DNA of 5,885 nt from Chlamydiota bacterium (lineage in GTDB: Bacteria; Chlamydiota; Chlamydiia; Chlamydiales; Simkaniaceae): assembly GCA_021772295.1 (NCBI GenBank), contig JAJFMG010000010.1, positions 1 to 5,885 on the forward strand, in the 5' to 3' direction. Under the pieces are notes generated by a model, which saw only the letters and a list, made by a program, of their open reading frames with translations, was not told the origin of the DNA and ran no database searches. Both the position numbers and the translations under genes were made by a program. Position 1 is the first letter of the stretch, and the number at the start of each line of letters is the position of its first letter. Below are positions 5,859 through 5,885 of this stretch, in pieces.

Positions 5859-5885
5859 ATGAAAATACGATTCTCCTTCACCCTT
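5859..5885 (+). CDS. second prepilin-like protein, 5' fragment
   Basis: Only nine codons are present (MKIRFSFTL) before the window ends. The basic start followed by SFTL matches the opening of a prepilin signal, which usually continues as FTLIE with cleavage before Phe, here again after Ser. The ATG immediately follows the TAA of the upstream pseudopilin gene (TAAATG) in the same frame. AAGAG at 5845-5849 can act as a ribosome binding site 9 bases upstream. The family is inferred from the signal and context alone. Confidence 0.55.

Overview
The window is AT-rich and bacterial. It most likely comes from a member of the Chlamydiota, probably an amoeba- or arthropod-associated lineage rather than Chlamydia itself. 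The main reason is the pair glgC followed by a COG1768-like metallophosphoesterase, which matches from memory the neighbouring genes CT489 (glgC) and CT488 of Chlamydia trachomatis. The GlgC protein also resembles chlamydial GlgC in wording and in its C-terminal end. A leucine-rich-repeat (LRR) protein with no signal peptide and a pair of pseudopilin genes fit a host-associated chlamydia. The phylum call is an inference; no search was run.

Layout. Bases 1-71 hold a good sigma70-type promoter and a strong ribosome binding site for an LRR protein of 510 residues (72-1604). Its C-terminal half contains a duplicated 67-residue module. Bases 1605-2215 carry no convincing intact gene. They contain a large imperfect inverted repeat (1622-1697), a possible decayed reading frame on the minus strand, and the AT-rich leader of glgC with a small inverted repeat and a tiny upstream ORF. 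Next come glgC (2216-3499, ADP-glucose synthesis for glycogen) and, 44 bases later on the same strand, a metallophosphoesterase (3544-4299). A highly acidic, helical protein of unknown function (5267-4293, minus strand) converges on the phosphoesterase, and the two stop-codon ends overlap by 7 bases. A 96-base divergent spacer with back-to-back promoter-like elements separates it from a prepilin-like gene (5364-5858). The stop codon of that gene abuts the start of a second prepilin-like gene that runs off the window.

How the genes work together. glgC and the phosphoesterase probably share a transcript, but no metabolic link between them can be shown. The two pseudopilins probably belong to a type II secretion or related pilus-like operon continuing to the right. 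The LRR protein stands alone with its own promoter and is a candidate secreted host-interaction factor. The most unusual signals are the almost unchanged tandem module in the LRR gene with an A9 tract between the copies, the foldback and possible gene remnant in the 611-base gap, and the divergent promoters that appear to share one self-complementary -35 box.
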